Positions 48,135 to 58,541 of a stretch of 64,000 nucleotides of DNA are shown here, piece after piece (the first letter of the stretch is position 1; every line of letters begins with the position of its first letter). The DNA comes from Bradyrhizobium sp. 141 (lineage in GTDB: Bacteria; Pseudomonadota; Alphaproteobacteria; Rhizobiales; Xanthobacteraceae). Position numbers and translations under genes: made by a program. The notes beneath the pieces are model-generated. The model saw nothing but the letters and a program-made list of their open reading frames with translations, had not been told where the DNA came from and ran no database searches. The stretch is from the NCBI RefSeq assembly GCF_023074055.1, contig NZ_JADPKR010000080.1, positions 1 to 64,000 on the forward strand, written 5' to 3'.

Positions 48135-49925
48135 CTACCGCATCTCGTTCGGGGCATGGACGCCGAGGATGGCGAGGCCCGATGCCAGAACCGAGACGAC
48201 GCCCTGGACCATGGCCAGCCGCGCCTTTGTTAGATCTGCATCATTATTGATAATGAAGCGTAAATAGGGCAAATCGCGCCCCTTCGTCCAAAGCGCATGA
48301 AATTCGCTGGCTAAATCATAGAGATAAAAGGCAATTCGGTGCGGCTCGTGGGCCGCGGCAGCCGCTTCGAGCATGCGCGGATATATTGCGAGGCGCTTGA
48401 GAAGTTCAAGCTCGACCGGGTCTGACAGCCGTTCCACCGCCGACTCACTGAGCCAGGCGATGCGTTTGCCCGAATCCTCCGGCAGTTCCGGGAACACCTC
48501 AGCTCGCGCGTTGCGGAAGATCGAGTGGCCGCGGGCATGCCCATACTGGACGTAGAACACCGGGTTGTCGCGCGACTGTTCCATGACCTTGGCGAGGTCG
48601 AAGTCGAGCACGGCGTCGTTCTTGCGATAGAGCATCATGAAGCGGACGGCGTCCTGGCCGACTTCATCCACCACCTCACGCAAGGTGACGAAGTCCCCGC
48701 TCCGCTTGGACATTTTCACCGGCTCGCCATTACGCAGCAGCTTGACGAGCTGGACGATCTTGACATCGAGCGACCCCTTCCCTGAGGTCGTCGCCTTCAC
48801 CGCCGCCTGCATGCGCTTGATGTAGCCGCCATGGTCGGCGCCCCAGACGTCGATCATCTCGGCGAAGCCGCGGTCGAACTTGTTCTTGTGGTAGGCGATG
48901 TCGGAGGCGAAGTACGTGTAGGAATTGTCCGACTTGATCAGCGGACGATCGACATCGTCCCCGTAAGCCGTCGCCTTGAACAGCAGCTGCTCGCGGTCTT
49001 CCCAATCCTCGACCGGGGCGCCCTTCGGCGGCGGCAGGCGGCCCTCGTAGATGTCGCCCTTGGCCTTCAGGAAATCGATCGTTTCGGCAACCTTGTTGTT
49101 GCCGGCCTCGATCAGCGAGCGTTCCGAGAAAAACACGTCGTGGCGGATGTTGAGGGCGGCGAGATCGTCCTTGATCTCGTCCATCATCATCGCGATCGCC
49201 TTGGCCCGCACCGTTGGCAGCCATCCGGCCTCGCTCATCGCGAGCAGCTTGTCGCCGTGCTCTTTCGCCAGCGCCGCGCCGACTGGCTTGAGGTAGTCGC
49301 CCGGATAAAGACCCTCCGGGATCGCACCGATATCCTCGCCGAGCGCCTCGCGATACCGGAGGAAGGCGGAGCGTGCGAGCACGTCGACCTGGGCGCCGGC
49401 ATCGTTGATGTAATATTCGCGCGTGACGTCGTGGCCGGCGAACTGGAGCAGGCTCGAAAGCGCGTCGCCGAACACGGCGCCGCGGCAATGGCCGACATGC
49501 ATCGGCCCGGTCGGATTGGCCGAGACGTATTCGACATTGACCTTGGAGCCACCGCGGACGCGGCCGTAGTCAGCGGCCTCGCGCAGCACGGTCCGCAGCG
49601 CCTCCGCCCAGGCGGCCGGCTTCAGCGTCAAATTGATGAAGCCGGGACCGGCGACATCGACCTTGGCAATCAGCGCGTCGGCGCGCAGCCGTTCGGCGAT
49701 CTGCTCGGCGAGATCGCGCGGCTTTGCCTTTGCCTCTTTCGCCAGCACCATCGCGGCGTTGGTCGCCATGTCGCCATGGGAGGCATCGCGCGGCGGCTCG
49801 ACCACCACGCGCGAGAAATCTATGCCCTCGGGCCAGTTGGCTTCCGCCGCAAGCGTACGGCAAGCGGCGTGCACGCGTGCAAGCACGTCGGCGAACAAAT
49901 GCAGTGCTGAGGATGTCTGGGGCAT
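48135..49925 (-). CDS. argS: arginyl-tRNA synthetase
   Basis: Class I synthetase for tRNA-Arg, 596 residues. N-terminal Add-1 domain (about 1-110), HIGH motif as HVGH in NPTGPMHVGHCRGAV, KMSKR motif VKMSKRSGDFVTL, and the C-terminal DALR anticodon domain (YDLASEFHALWTKGRDLPYLRF). Expected essential. Next gene upstream is dgt, 9 bp before the start. Confidence 0.97.
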   Translation of the reverse strand: MPQTSSALHLFADVLARVHAACRTLAAEANWPEGIDFSRVVVEPPRDASHGDMATNAAMVLAKEAKAKPRDLAEQIAERLRADALIAKVDVAGPGFINLTLKPAAWAEALRTVLREAADYGRVRGGSKVNVEYVSANPTGPMHVGHCRGAVFGDALSSLLQFAGHDVTREYYINDAGAQVDVLARSAFLRYREALGEDIGAIPEGLYPGDYLKPVGAALAKEHGDKLLAMSEAGWLPTVRAKAIAMMMDEIKDDLAALNIRHDVFFSERSLIEAGNNKVAETIDFLKAKGDIYEGRLPPPKGAPVEDWEDREQLLFKATAYGDDVDRPLIKSDNSYTYFASDIAYHKNKFDRGFAEMIDVWGADHGGYIKRMQAAVKATTSGKGSLDVKIVQLVKLLRNGEPVKMSKRSGDFVTLREVVDEVGQDAVRFMMLYRKNDAVLDFDLAKVMEQSRDNPVFYVQYGHARGHSIFRNARAEVFPELPEDSGKRIAWLSESAVERLSDPVELELLKRLAIYPRMLEAAAAAHEPHRIAFYLYDLASEFHALWTKGRDLPYLRFIINNDADLTKARLAMVQGVVSVLASGLAILGVHAPNEMR

Positions 49926-49934
49926 GGGCGCCGC

Positions 49935-51143
49935 CTAACGCAAATCCGGGGTCGAGTCAAAAAGCCGTTGGTGTTCGGTCAGGGCGAAACGGTCGGTCAT
50001 TCCGGCAATGAAATTGCCGATCCGGCGGGCTCGGTCGCCCTCGTTGTCCGCCTCCGCCCCCAGCAGCCATTCCGGCGGCAGCTCGGCCGGCTCCTTAAGG
50101 TATTTGGCGAACAGGTCGAACAGGATCTGCTCCGCCTCGCCCATCACCCGCATCACCCGCTTGTGGCGGTACATGTGCTGGTACAGGAAGCGCTTGATGG
50201 CGGCCTCCTCCTCGGCGACCTCGGCCGGGAACGCGACCAGCGCCCGGCTCTGCTGCCGCACGTCCTGGGCCGACTGCGGCTTCACCGCGGCAAGGTTCTT
50301 CTGCGCCTCCGCGAACACCGCGCCGATCAGGTGCGAGATCAGCTCGCGCACCAGCTCAGCACCGCGCCTGAGGTCTTCGAGTTCAGGGTAATGGGCCGAA
50401 GTCTCGGCGATGATCTCAGCCGTGAGCGGCATGACCTTGAGATCGTCGAGATGGAACAGGCCGGCGCGCAAGCCATCGTCGATATCGTGGGCGTCATAGG
50501 CGATGTCGTCGGCGATCGCGGCGACCTGCGCCTCCAGTGAGGCGAAGCTCCATAATTCGAGGTCGTAGGTCTTGATGTAGTCGGCGATTCCGACGGGAAT
50601 GCCGTGCTCGCGATAGCGCCCGACCGGCGCGCCGCTGCGATCGGTTAGCGGGCCGTTGTGCTTGACGACGCCTTCCAGCGACTCCCAGGTCAGGTTCAGC
50701 CCATCGAACTCGGGATAGCGGTGCTCCAGCGAGGCGACGACGCGGAGCGTCTGGGCGTTGTGGTCGAAGCCGCCGAACTCCTTCAGGCAGGCGTCCAGCG
50801 CCCGCTCGCCGGCATGGCCGAACGGGGGATGACCGAGATCATGGGCCAGCGCCAGGGTTTCGGTGAGGTCCTCGTCCAGCCCGAGCTGGCGGGCCAGCGC
50901 ACGGGCGATCTGGGCCACCTCCAGCGAATGGGTCAGCCGGGTGCGGTAATGATCCCCCTCGTGGAACACGAACACCTGGGTCTTATACTTGAGGCGGCGG
51001 AACGCGGTGGAATGGATCACCCGGTCGCAATCCCGCCGGAACGGGCTGCGGGTCCGGCTCGGCGGCTCGGCAACCAACCGGCCGCGGCTGCGATCGGGGT
51101 CGCAGGCATAGGGCGCGCGGGGGGCTGCCATTCCGACGGACAC
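49935..51143 (-). CDS. dgt: deoxyguanosinetriphosphate triphosphohydrolase-like protein
   Basis: HD-superfamily enzyme that removes triphosphate from dNTPs, thus setting the nucleotide pool. 402 residues. Characteristic motifs: KTQVFVFHEGDHYRTRLTHSLEV (H of the HD site), LAHDLGHPPFGHAGERAL (HD pair) and HNAQTLRVV. An ATG four codons in (51131) could be the start. Promoter side opens onto the island described at 51144-53780. It heads the unit dgt-argS. Confidence 0.93.
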   Translation of the reverse strand: MSVGMAAPRAPYACDPDRSRGRLVAEPPSRTRSPFRRDCDRVIHSTAFRRLKYKTQVFVFHEGDHYRTRLTHSLEVAQIARALARQLGLDEDLTETLALAHDLGHPPFGHAGERALDACLKEFGGFDHNAQTLRVVASLEHRYPEFDGLNLTWESLEGVVKHNGPLTDRSGAPVGRYREHGIPVGIADYIKTYDLELWSFASLEAQVAAIADDIAYDAHDIDDGLRAGLFHLDDLKVMPLTAEIIAETSAHYPELEDLRRGAELVRELISHLIGAVFAEAQKNLAAVKPQSAQDVRQQSRALVAFPAEVAEEEAAIKRFLYQHMYRHKRVMRVMGEAEQILFDLFAKYLKEPAELPPEWLLGAEADNEGDRARRIGNFIAGMTDRFALTEHQRLFDSTPDLR

Positions 51144-51235
51144 GGCGAATTTAGTCCCTATCCATTTGTCACTAAGTCATTGTTATTATTCAAAGACTTC
51201 CCACAACTTTTGCCCCGGTTTCGTTCCATAGTCGT

Positions 51236-51589
51236 TCACGCTGTGTTTTTGGGAAGTCTCCACACCGATGTTTTCGGCGACCGCCGCCGAAACAGGGGCA
51301 ACCTTTGAAGACAGCGCTTATATTGCCTGTCAAACTCAGCCGAATGCTCATCCACAGGGAGGGGGAAGAGGCGGCCGTTCGGCATGCGAAAGTAAACGTA
51401 CTCACGCCCCCCTTGGGCTTTGCGATAGATGTACTTCAAGCGCGTTACGGCCAATTTACCACGACCGGGTCCGAAAAGTTCGTTTAGATCGATCCGGCCG
51501 ATTGCGATGGCAATGACCTCGCCCTGCTTTCCATGCGAACGGGCAACAGCCGCACAGATGTTCAGGATGCCCCTCGGTGTAATTGGCAT
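51236..51589 (-). pseudogene. remnant with the N-terminus of a phage-type tyrosine recombinase
   Basis: 117 codons in one frame. Residues about 45-95 (RLKYIYRKAQGGREYVYFRMPNGRLFPLPVDEHSAEFDRQYKRCL) look like the N-terminal arm of phage-type integrases (LKYVxR-D-RxGxxRxYFWRxGxxxVRLP). Core-binding and catalytic R-H-R-Y parts are missing; after residue 95 the sequence is unrelated. The first 45 residues belong to a duplicated tract (see the repeat entry). A relic of an integrated element; no function expected. Confidence 0.6.
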
Positions 51590-51833
51590 GATCCCCGGCC
51601 TCGGCGATCAACACACCTTGCGATATTGGATGCTGTTCTCATTAGGCACCCGCGAAGGCAGATTAGGGCATTTGGCTAGGAACGTGAATCCCTCGCAGGA
51701 CAGCCGCCGAAGAACCGGCTGATCCCGTTTGGCTGCCCCCGGCCAATTCAGATGACCTCACTCTTCTTTCCCTGCGAGCGGGCAACAGCCGCACAGATTT
51801 TCAGGACCGTCGGCGTAATTGTCATGATCGACG
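51481..51833. repeat. diverged direct duplication
   Basis: About 110-117 bp at 51481-51597 recurs at 51724-51833 in direct orientation, about 75-80 percent identical by eye (shared core GGGCAACAGCCGCACAGAT, then TTCAGGA and GTAATTG-CATGATC). The first copy codes the first part of the integrase remnant on the minus strand; the second copy encodes a 25-codon open stretch beginning MTITPTVLKICAAVARS. Confidence 0.65.
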
Positions 51834-51981
51834 GCCGCAGCAATGGAACGAAAATTGGATAACGTGGGAACTCTAGAAAACACGATCCACAAAGCGTATA
51901 TCATCTAGATGGTCATGGCGTCGGGGCTCAACCCCAGGGGCTTCTGAAGCGTAAATCAAATCTGCGACACCTCCGTTTTGA

Positions 51982-52018
51982 AAAACCCGTCTAATCTGAA
52001 AAGGTTAGGCGGGTTTTT
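51982..52018 (+). terminator. strong orphan intrinsic terminator
   Basis: Stem AAACCCGTCTAA / TTAGGCGGGTTT (one G-U pair), loop of about 10 nt and six T. No ORF on the plus strand ends before it, so it may end a small RNA or insulate the downstream operon. Confidence 0.75.
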
Positions 52019-52036
52019 TATCCACTCCCTCACCAT

Positions 52037-52052
52037 ATCGCAAATTTGCGAT
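52037..52052. promoter_or_regulatory. perfect 16-bp palindrome, likely operator of the toxin-antitoxin operon
   Basis: ATCGCAAATTTGCGAT, 52 nt before the toxin start. A related half-site TGCGAT followed by ATTCGC lies at 52091-52103, right at the start codon. The XRE antitoxin is the natural candidate to bind it. Confidence 0.55.
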
Positions 52053-52103
52053 GTAGCGTCACGCGGCGGGGTTGCGCCGGATCACAAAAATGCGATATTC
52101 GCT

Positions 52104-52496
52104 ATGCCTGTCCTTTGGACGATCAGATCTTATGTCTCCGAGCGTGGTGTCGATGAGATTCGAAGTTGGTACGGAAAACAGTCGGCCCGGTGCCGTGCGA
52201 AGTTCCTCGGTCGTGTTCAATTCCTTGCCCAAACCCCTAGATCGGGATGGAAGCGCGAGCCGTTCGATCTACTTCACGGCGGCGAGTTAGGCGAAATCCG
52301 TTTCAACGTTGACGGCGTTCAACACAGGCCGCTTGGATTTTTCAGCCCCGGAATGGTTTTCACGATTGTCATCTGCGCTGAAGAAAGAGGCGGCAAGTTC
52401 GATCCGCGTCGAGCGATTGAGATAGCTGAAGGCAGAAAAAAGGAAATCGAGAACAATGCTTCCAGATGTTGCCCATTCTGGCTCCCACTTCAGTGA
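52104..52496 (+). CDS. RelE/HigB-like toxin (Gp49 family)
   Basis: 130 residues from ATG 52104 (MPVLWTIRSYV). Fold of phage Gp49-like/HigB ribosome-dependent mRNA nucleases: the segment SGWKREPFDLLHGGELGEIRFNVDGVQHRPLGFF holds the typical EIRF with a basic pair, followed by IEIAEGRKKEIEN. The start at 52104 keeps the operator outside the gene; the longer frame crosses the terminator. AT-rich compared with the neighbours. Overlaps the antitoxin gene by 41 bp. Confidence 0.75.
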   Translation: MPVLWTIRSYVSERGVDEIRSWYGKQSARCRAKFLGRVQFLAQTPRSGWKREPFDLLHGGELGEIRFNVDGVQHRPLGFFSPGMVFTIVICAEERGGKFDPRRAIEIAEGRKKEIENNASRCCPFWLPLQ

Positions 52497-53034
52497 TGAA
52501 CTTGTCCGCGAACTAGCGGATGAGGAGTTCCGTCATGAGTACATGATGGACAAAGTCCGCTCGTACATTGCCTTTCAGATGCGCGCGCTCAGGGAGCAGC
52601 GACGCTGGAATCAGGGCGATCTGGCAAAGGCGGCTGGCAAAACTCAAAGCGTGATTTCTCGCCTTGAAGACCCTGATTATGGCAAGTTGAGCTTGCAATC
52701 CTGCCTAGAAATTGCAGTTGCCTATGATCTTCCGCTTCTCGTCCAATTTGTGGAGTGGGACGACTGGCTGACGCGCATGTCGAATATGTCGCCCAGCGCG
52801 CTTCGCAAACGAAGCTTCGACGCGAATAGATTGCTTGAAATTAATCGCCGTGCAAATCGGTCGGCCGCTGCATCCGTTGACGATTATCCGAGTTCTCTGG
52901 GCACATTGCAAAGTGCCGGTCTTGGCGCCCCCTCTAAGTCTTCTGCGGCTGGCCGCAGCGAGTCTCCGAATGTGGAATACAGACCGCACGGGGGGTTGAT
53001 GAGGGCAAGTGCGGCAGAAGGAATTGCTGCGTGA
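52456..53034 (+). CDS. XRE-family antitoxin (HigA-like) with a long tail
   Basis: 192 residues. HTH domain at about 40-100: FQMRALREQRRWNQGDLAKAAGKTQSVISRLEDPDYGKLSLQSCLEIAVAYDLPLLVQFVEWDD, as in toxin-linked transcription regulators. The N-terminal 35 residues and a Ser/Ala/Arg-rich C-terminal tail of about 80 residues are unusual for HigA-type antitoxins of ~100 residues; an ATG at 52540 would trim the start. Overlaps the toxin by 41 bp and the third gene by 4 bp (GTGA). Confidence 0.8.
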   Translation: MLPDVAHSGSHFSDELVRELADEEFRHEYMMDKVRSYIAFQMRALREQRRWNQGDLAKAAGKTQSVISRLEDPDYGKLSLQSCLEIAVAYDLPLLVQFVEWDDWLTRMSNMSPSALRKRSFDANRLLEINRRANRSAAASVDDYPSSLGTLQSAGLGAPSKSSAAGRSESPNVEYRPHGGLMRASAAEGIAA

Positions 53035-53702
53035 AGTTTATTTCGTCAGCCGTTGGCCGCTGTCTTAATCTCTTCTCATGGGAAGAGGTGCGTCCCGTGC
53101 ATGGATTAGGCCCCACAATGTTAGCGGCGGCACTCTCCGAACGCTTTGGATTTCAAACTCGGCCCACATTTCCGCTTGTGTCGGATGCTAGTGCAAAGTT
53201 TACGGATGGCGCAGCGGTGGTGGATGGCACGTTGATCGCGATCCACAAGCTGGAGAGCTATACTGATGGGCTTGGCGTCGATTGCACTAACACCGACGAC
53301 GCCAAGCTGGTCTTGGATGAAATATTCAAGTGGGCGAGAGCAGAACTAGGATTTAGAGACTTCATCCGGCCACCGAAGGACATCTTTATCAGCCACATCA
53401 CCGTGGAGTTTTCTCCTGACTTCAAGAACATCTTCAAGTCATGGGTGAAAATACAGGCGTTGTTGAATGCGAGCACTCAAGACCGGTACGGTTTTGACAA
53501 GAATGTTGATCTTTACCGCCTTCAGTGGCGAGGCGATCCGCACACGATAGTCAATAATGCACTGGTCTCTGATTTCTGGATTGAGCGTAAGGCAGGGGAG
53601 CCCCACTCCGAAAACCGATGGCATTGCAGCGGCCCCCTCCCGACCCAAGAGTTGATCGATCTTATGCAGACATTGGAGGGATTGGCGCTGGATGGCTCAT
53701 AA
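53031..53702 (+). CDS. unknown third gene of the toxin-antitoxin operon
   Basis: 223 residues from a GTG that overlaps the antitoxin stop (GTGA), so translation is coupled. No known domain seen. Features: a hydrophobic start (FISSAVGRCLNLFSWEEV), a stretch with mixed beta pattern (TLIAIHKLESYTDGLGVDC), a FRDFIRPPKDIFISHITVEFSPDF segment, tryptophans near the end and an acidic-neutral C-terminus. No signal peptide or membrane helix. Codon use and AT content match the toxin and antitoxin. A SecB-like chaperone role, as in toxin-antitoxin-chaperone systems, is only a hypothesis from gene order. Confidence 0.7.
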   Translation: MKFISSAVGRCLNLFSWEEVRPVHGLGPTMLAAALSERFGFQTRPTFPLVSDASAKFTDGAAVVDGTLIAIHKLESYTDGLGVDCTNTDDAKLVLDEIFKWARAELGFRDFIRPPKDIFISHITVEFSPDFKNIFKSWVKIQALLNASTQDRYGFDKNVDLYRLQWRGDPHTIVNNALVSDFWIERKAGEPHSENRWHCSGPLPTQELIDLMQTLEGLALDGS

Positions 53703-53775
53703 AAGAGGCCGCCAGGGGTCCGGCAAGGTGGGAAAACCGAAATCGGATTTGAGAATTAAGCTGCTAAGTCTTTGA
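53692..53775 (+). CDS. possible 27-residue basic peptide
   Basis: Short open frame MAHKRGRQGSGKVGKPKSD...LLSL overlapping the end of the third gene by 11 bp; a GGAGG lies about 12 nt before it. Very basic. Could be the end of a truncated gene at the island boundary or chance. Confidence 0.25.
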   Translation: MAHKRGRQGSGKVGKPKSDLRIKLLSL

Positions 53776-53887
53776 AACTAAAGAAACTAAGAATAGCCAT
53801 TTGATTCTGCGTATGGTGGCACTTAACTATGCCGGACGCGGGATACCAAATGAAATGGGTATGACGCGGGACGATCGGAGACTGACC

Positions 53888-54217
53888 ATGACGACTGCCG
53901 TGACCATCAGTGACAAGGCCGCACGCCGGATTGGGGAGATCCTCAAGGGCGAAGGTTCTGGCGCGATGCTGCGCATTTCGGTCGAGGGCGGCGGCTGCTC
54001 GGGCTTCCAGTACAAGTTCGACATCGACCGTGCCCGCACCGACGACGATCTCGTGATCGAGCAGGACAATGCGGTGGTGCTGGTCGATTCTGCCTCGCAG
54101 CCGTTCCTGGAGGGGTCACAGGTCGATTTCGTCGACGATCTGATCGGCGCCTCGTTCCGCGTCAACAATCCCAACGCCACGGCGTCCTGCGGCTGCGGGA
54201 CGAGTTTTTCGATCTGA
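53888..54217 (+). CDS. erpA: iron-sulfur cluster insertion protein (A-type carrier)
   Basis: 109 residues from ATG 53888 (MTTAVTISDKAARRI). A-type Fe-S carrier: GGGCSGFQYKF and the C-terminal CGCGTSFSI give the three ligand cysteines. Alphaproteobacterial homologues are usually adjacent to dgt; here a 2.7-kb island separates them. The frame is open upstream but lacks a better start. Confidence 0.93.
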   Translation: MTTAVTISDKAARRIGEILKGEGSGAMLRISVEGGGCSGFQYKFDIDRARTDDDLVIEQDNAVVLVDSASQPFLEGSQVDFVDDLIGASFRVNNPNATASCGCGTSFSI

Positions 54218-54305
54218 GCGCCAAAGCGCGACGCGATCGCGCTTTAGCTTTTTGTTTGAGCATGATCTTTTCGGAAAACCGCTGCACACTTTTTCCGGAT
54301 CATGC

Positions 54306-56636
<2,331 letters not shown>

Positions 56637-56770
56637 CCGTGGAACCTTTTGACGATCAATGGCCTGCTGCCTGCTTAAGCCGGGTTAATTTTGTGGGAGA
56701 TTTTGCGGCGTCCTTGACGGGCGCGTTTGCAGTTTGTTCTAACCATGGCCCCTGCCCGGAGCCTGCCGAC

Positions 56771-57568
56771 ATGACCATCAGAGTTGCCACCTGGAACGTG
56801 AACTCGGTCCGGCAGCGGATCGACCTCCTGCTGACCTGGCTGAAGGAGTGCCAGCCGGACATCGTCTGCCTCCAGGAGATCAAATGCGTCGACGAGGCCT
56901 TCCCGCGGCTGGAGATCGAGGCGCTCGGCTACAACGTGATCACGCACGGCCAGAAGACCTTCAACGGCGTCGCCCTGCTCTCCAAGCTCCGGTTCGACGA
57001 GACCAAGTCGGGCCTCGCCGGCGACGACGAGGATGCCCATGCCCGCTTCCTCGAAGGCGTGGTGACGCTCAAGCGCGGGGTCTTGCGCATCGCCTGTCTC
57101 TATCTGCCCAATGGCAATCCGGTCGGGACCGAAAAATATCCCTACAAGCTCAAATGGATGTCGCGGCTTCTTGACTATTCGAGGGAGCGTCTCAAGACCG
57201 AGGAGCCGCTGATCCTCGCCGGCGACTTCAACGTCATCCCGCACGCCCGCGACGTGCACAACCCCGCCGCCTGGACCGAGGACGCCCTGTTCAAGGCCGA
57301 GACCCGCGAGAGCTTTCAGTCCCTGCTCGGCCTTGGCCTCACCGACGCCTTGCGGGCCGTCACCGACGAGCCTGGGCTCTACACCTTCTGGGACTATCAG
57401 GCAGGCGCCTGGCAGAAGAACCAGGGCCTGCGGATCGACCATCTGCTGCTGTCGCCCCAGGCCAGCGACCGGCTCGCCAATGTCGGGATCGACAGCTATG
57501 TGCGCAGCTGGGAGAAGCCGTCGGACCACGTGCCGGTGTGGGCGGATCTGGATCTGGAGGCGGCGTGA
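56771..57568 (+). CDS. xth: exodeoxyribonuclease III
   Basis: AP endonuclease and 3'-exonuclease of base-excision repair. 265 residues from ATG 56771 (MTIRVATWNVNSVR). Exonuclease-endonuclease-phosphatase fold: metal-binding Glu in LQEIKC, VVTLKRGVLRIACLYLPNGNP, the AP-site loop GDFNVIPHARDVHN (Asp and Asn), and the C-terminal SDHVPVWADL with Asp-His. A divergent promoter is shared with the kinase gene. Confidence 0.95.
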   Translation: MTIRVATWNVNSVRQRIDLLLTWLKECQPDIVCLQEIKCVDEAFPRLEIEALGYNVITHGQKTFNGVALLSKLRFDETKSGLAGDDEDAHARFLEGVVTLKRGVLRIACLYLPNGNPVGTEKYPYKLKWMSRLLDYSRERLKTEEPLILAGDFNVIPHARDVHNPAAWTEDALFKAETRESFQSLLGLGLTDALRAVTDEPGLYTFWDYQAGAWQKNQGLRIDHLLLSPQASDRLANVGIDSYVRSWEKPSDHVPVWADLDLEAA

Positions 57569-57614
57569 GCAGCGGGATCGTGGGCACGGTAAGAACCCGG
57601 CATTCGCACCTGCC

Positions 57615-57703
57615 GTAGGGTGGGCAAAGGCGCAAAGCGCCGTGCCCACCATCTCTCCATGATCGAAACAGGTGGTGGGCACGCTTCGCTTTGCCCACCC
57701 TAC
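57615..57703. repeat. dispersed inverted repeat (GTAGGGTGGGCAAAG family)
   Basis: GTAGGGTGGGCAAAG ... GTGCCCACC then GGTGGGCAC ... CTTTGCCCACCCTAC, between the convergent xth and exoR genes. A familiar Bradyrhizobium repeat; may end both transcripts. Confidence 0.7.
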
Positions 57704-57713
57704 GGGATCCACC

Positions 57714-58541
57714 CTACTCCCGGCGGCCCTGCACCCACTGCTCCAGCATTTGCAGGGCCATGGCGCGGTCGTCGTCGGAGGCCTTGGCGAAGGCGCGGTT
57801 GTAGCTTTCCTTGATCCAGGTCTCTTCAATGCCGGCGCTGTCGCGCGCCAGGGTCAGCCACATCAGGCCGCGCGCGGCCTGCCGCGGCAGACGGTCGCCA
57901 TTGAACAGCATCTGGCCGAGCAGTGCCTGCGCCTCGTGCTGGCCCTTCTGGGCGGCAAGGCCGAGCCAGCGCGCGCCATAGCGGTAATCCTCCCGCGAGG
58001 CGTCGGGCGTCTTCAGGTACAGCCGGGCGAGATCGTACTGCGCGTCGGCGTTGCCGAAATAGGAGGCTGCGTAGGAGAACATCTCCCGCGCCCGCTCCGG
58101 GTCCGACTTGATCTTCGAGTTCGGGATGCCGCTGAGATAATAGCGGCCGAGCGCGACGAAGGCGTTGGCCACGATCTGCGCCTGCGGCGCAGACGGGCTA
58201 TCCTCGGCATGCGCGTTGGCGATCCGGCTGAAATATTCGAAGGCGCGCAGATCGTCCTGGGTGACGCCGTCGCCATTGGCGTACATGCGGCCGAGCTTCC
58301 ACTGCGCGATGGGGTGGCCACCCTCGGCAGCATATTGCAGCGCACTGAGCGAGGTCTCCTGGGGCACAGCCGCCGGCGCGACCTTGCCGCGCACGGCCGC
58401 CGCGGTCCCCGGCAAGGTGGTCACGACCGGAATAGTCGCGTCCTTCGGGTTGACCGGAGCGCCGTCGAAGGCAAGCGCCGGCGCGGCCAGCGCAGCAGCC
58501 CCTAACACAAACGCAACTATGGCACGCCTAGATGTCCGCAT
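57714..58541 (-). CDS. exoR: ExoR-like Sel1-repeat regulator
   Basis: 275 residues with a signal peptide of about 24 (ALA). Several Sel1-like helical repeats: LSALQYAAEGGHPIAQWKLGRMYANGDGV, AFVALGRYYLSGIPN, MFSYAASYFGNADAQYDLARLYLK and GARWLGLAAQKGQHEAQALLG. Matches rhizobial ExoR, a periplasmic protein that holds the ExoS/ChvI two-component system off and so lowers exopolysaccharide synthesis. Starts 14 bp inside the ilvD end on the same strand, so the two are expressed together. Confidence 0.8.
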   Translation of the reverse strand: MRTSRRAIVAFVLGAAALAAPALAFDGAPVNPKDATIPVVTTLPGTAAAVRGKVAPAAVPQETSLSALQYAAEGGHPIAQWKLGRMYANGDGVTQDDLRAFEYFSRIANAHAEDSPSAPQAQIVANAFVALGRYYLSGIPNSKIKSDPERAREMFSYAASYFGNADAQYDLARLYLKTPDASREDYRYGARWLGLAAQKGQHEAQALLGQMLFNGDRLPRQAARGLMWLTLARDSAGIEETWIKESYNRAFAKASDDDRAMALQMLEQWVQGRRE

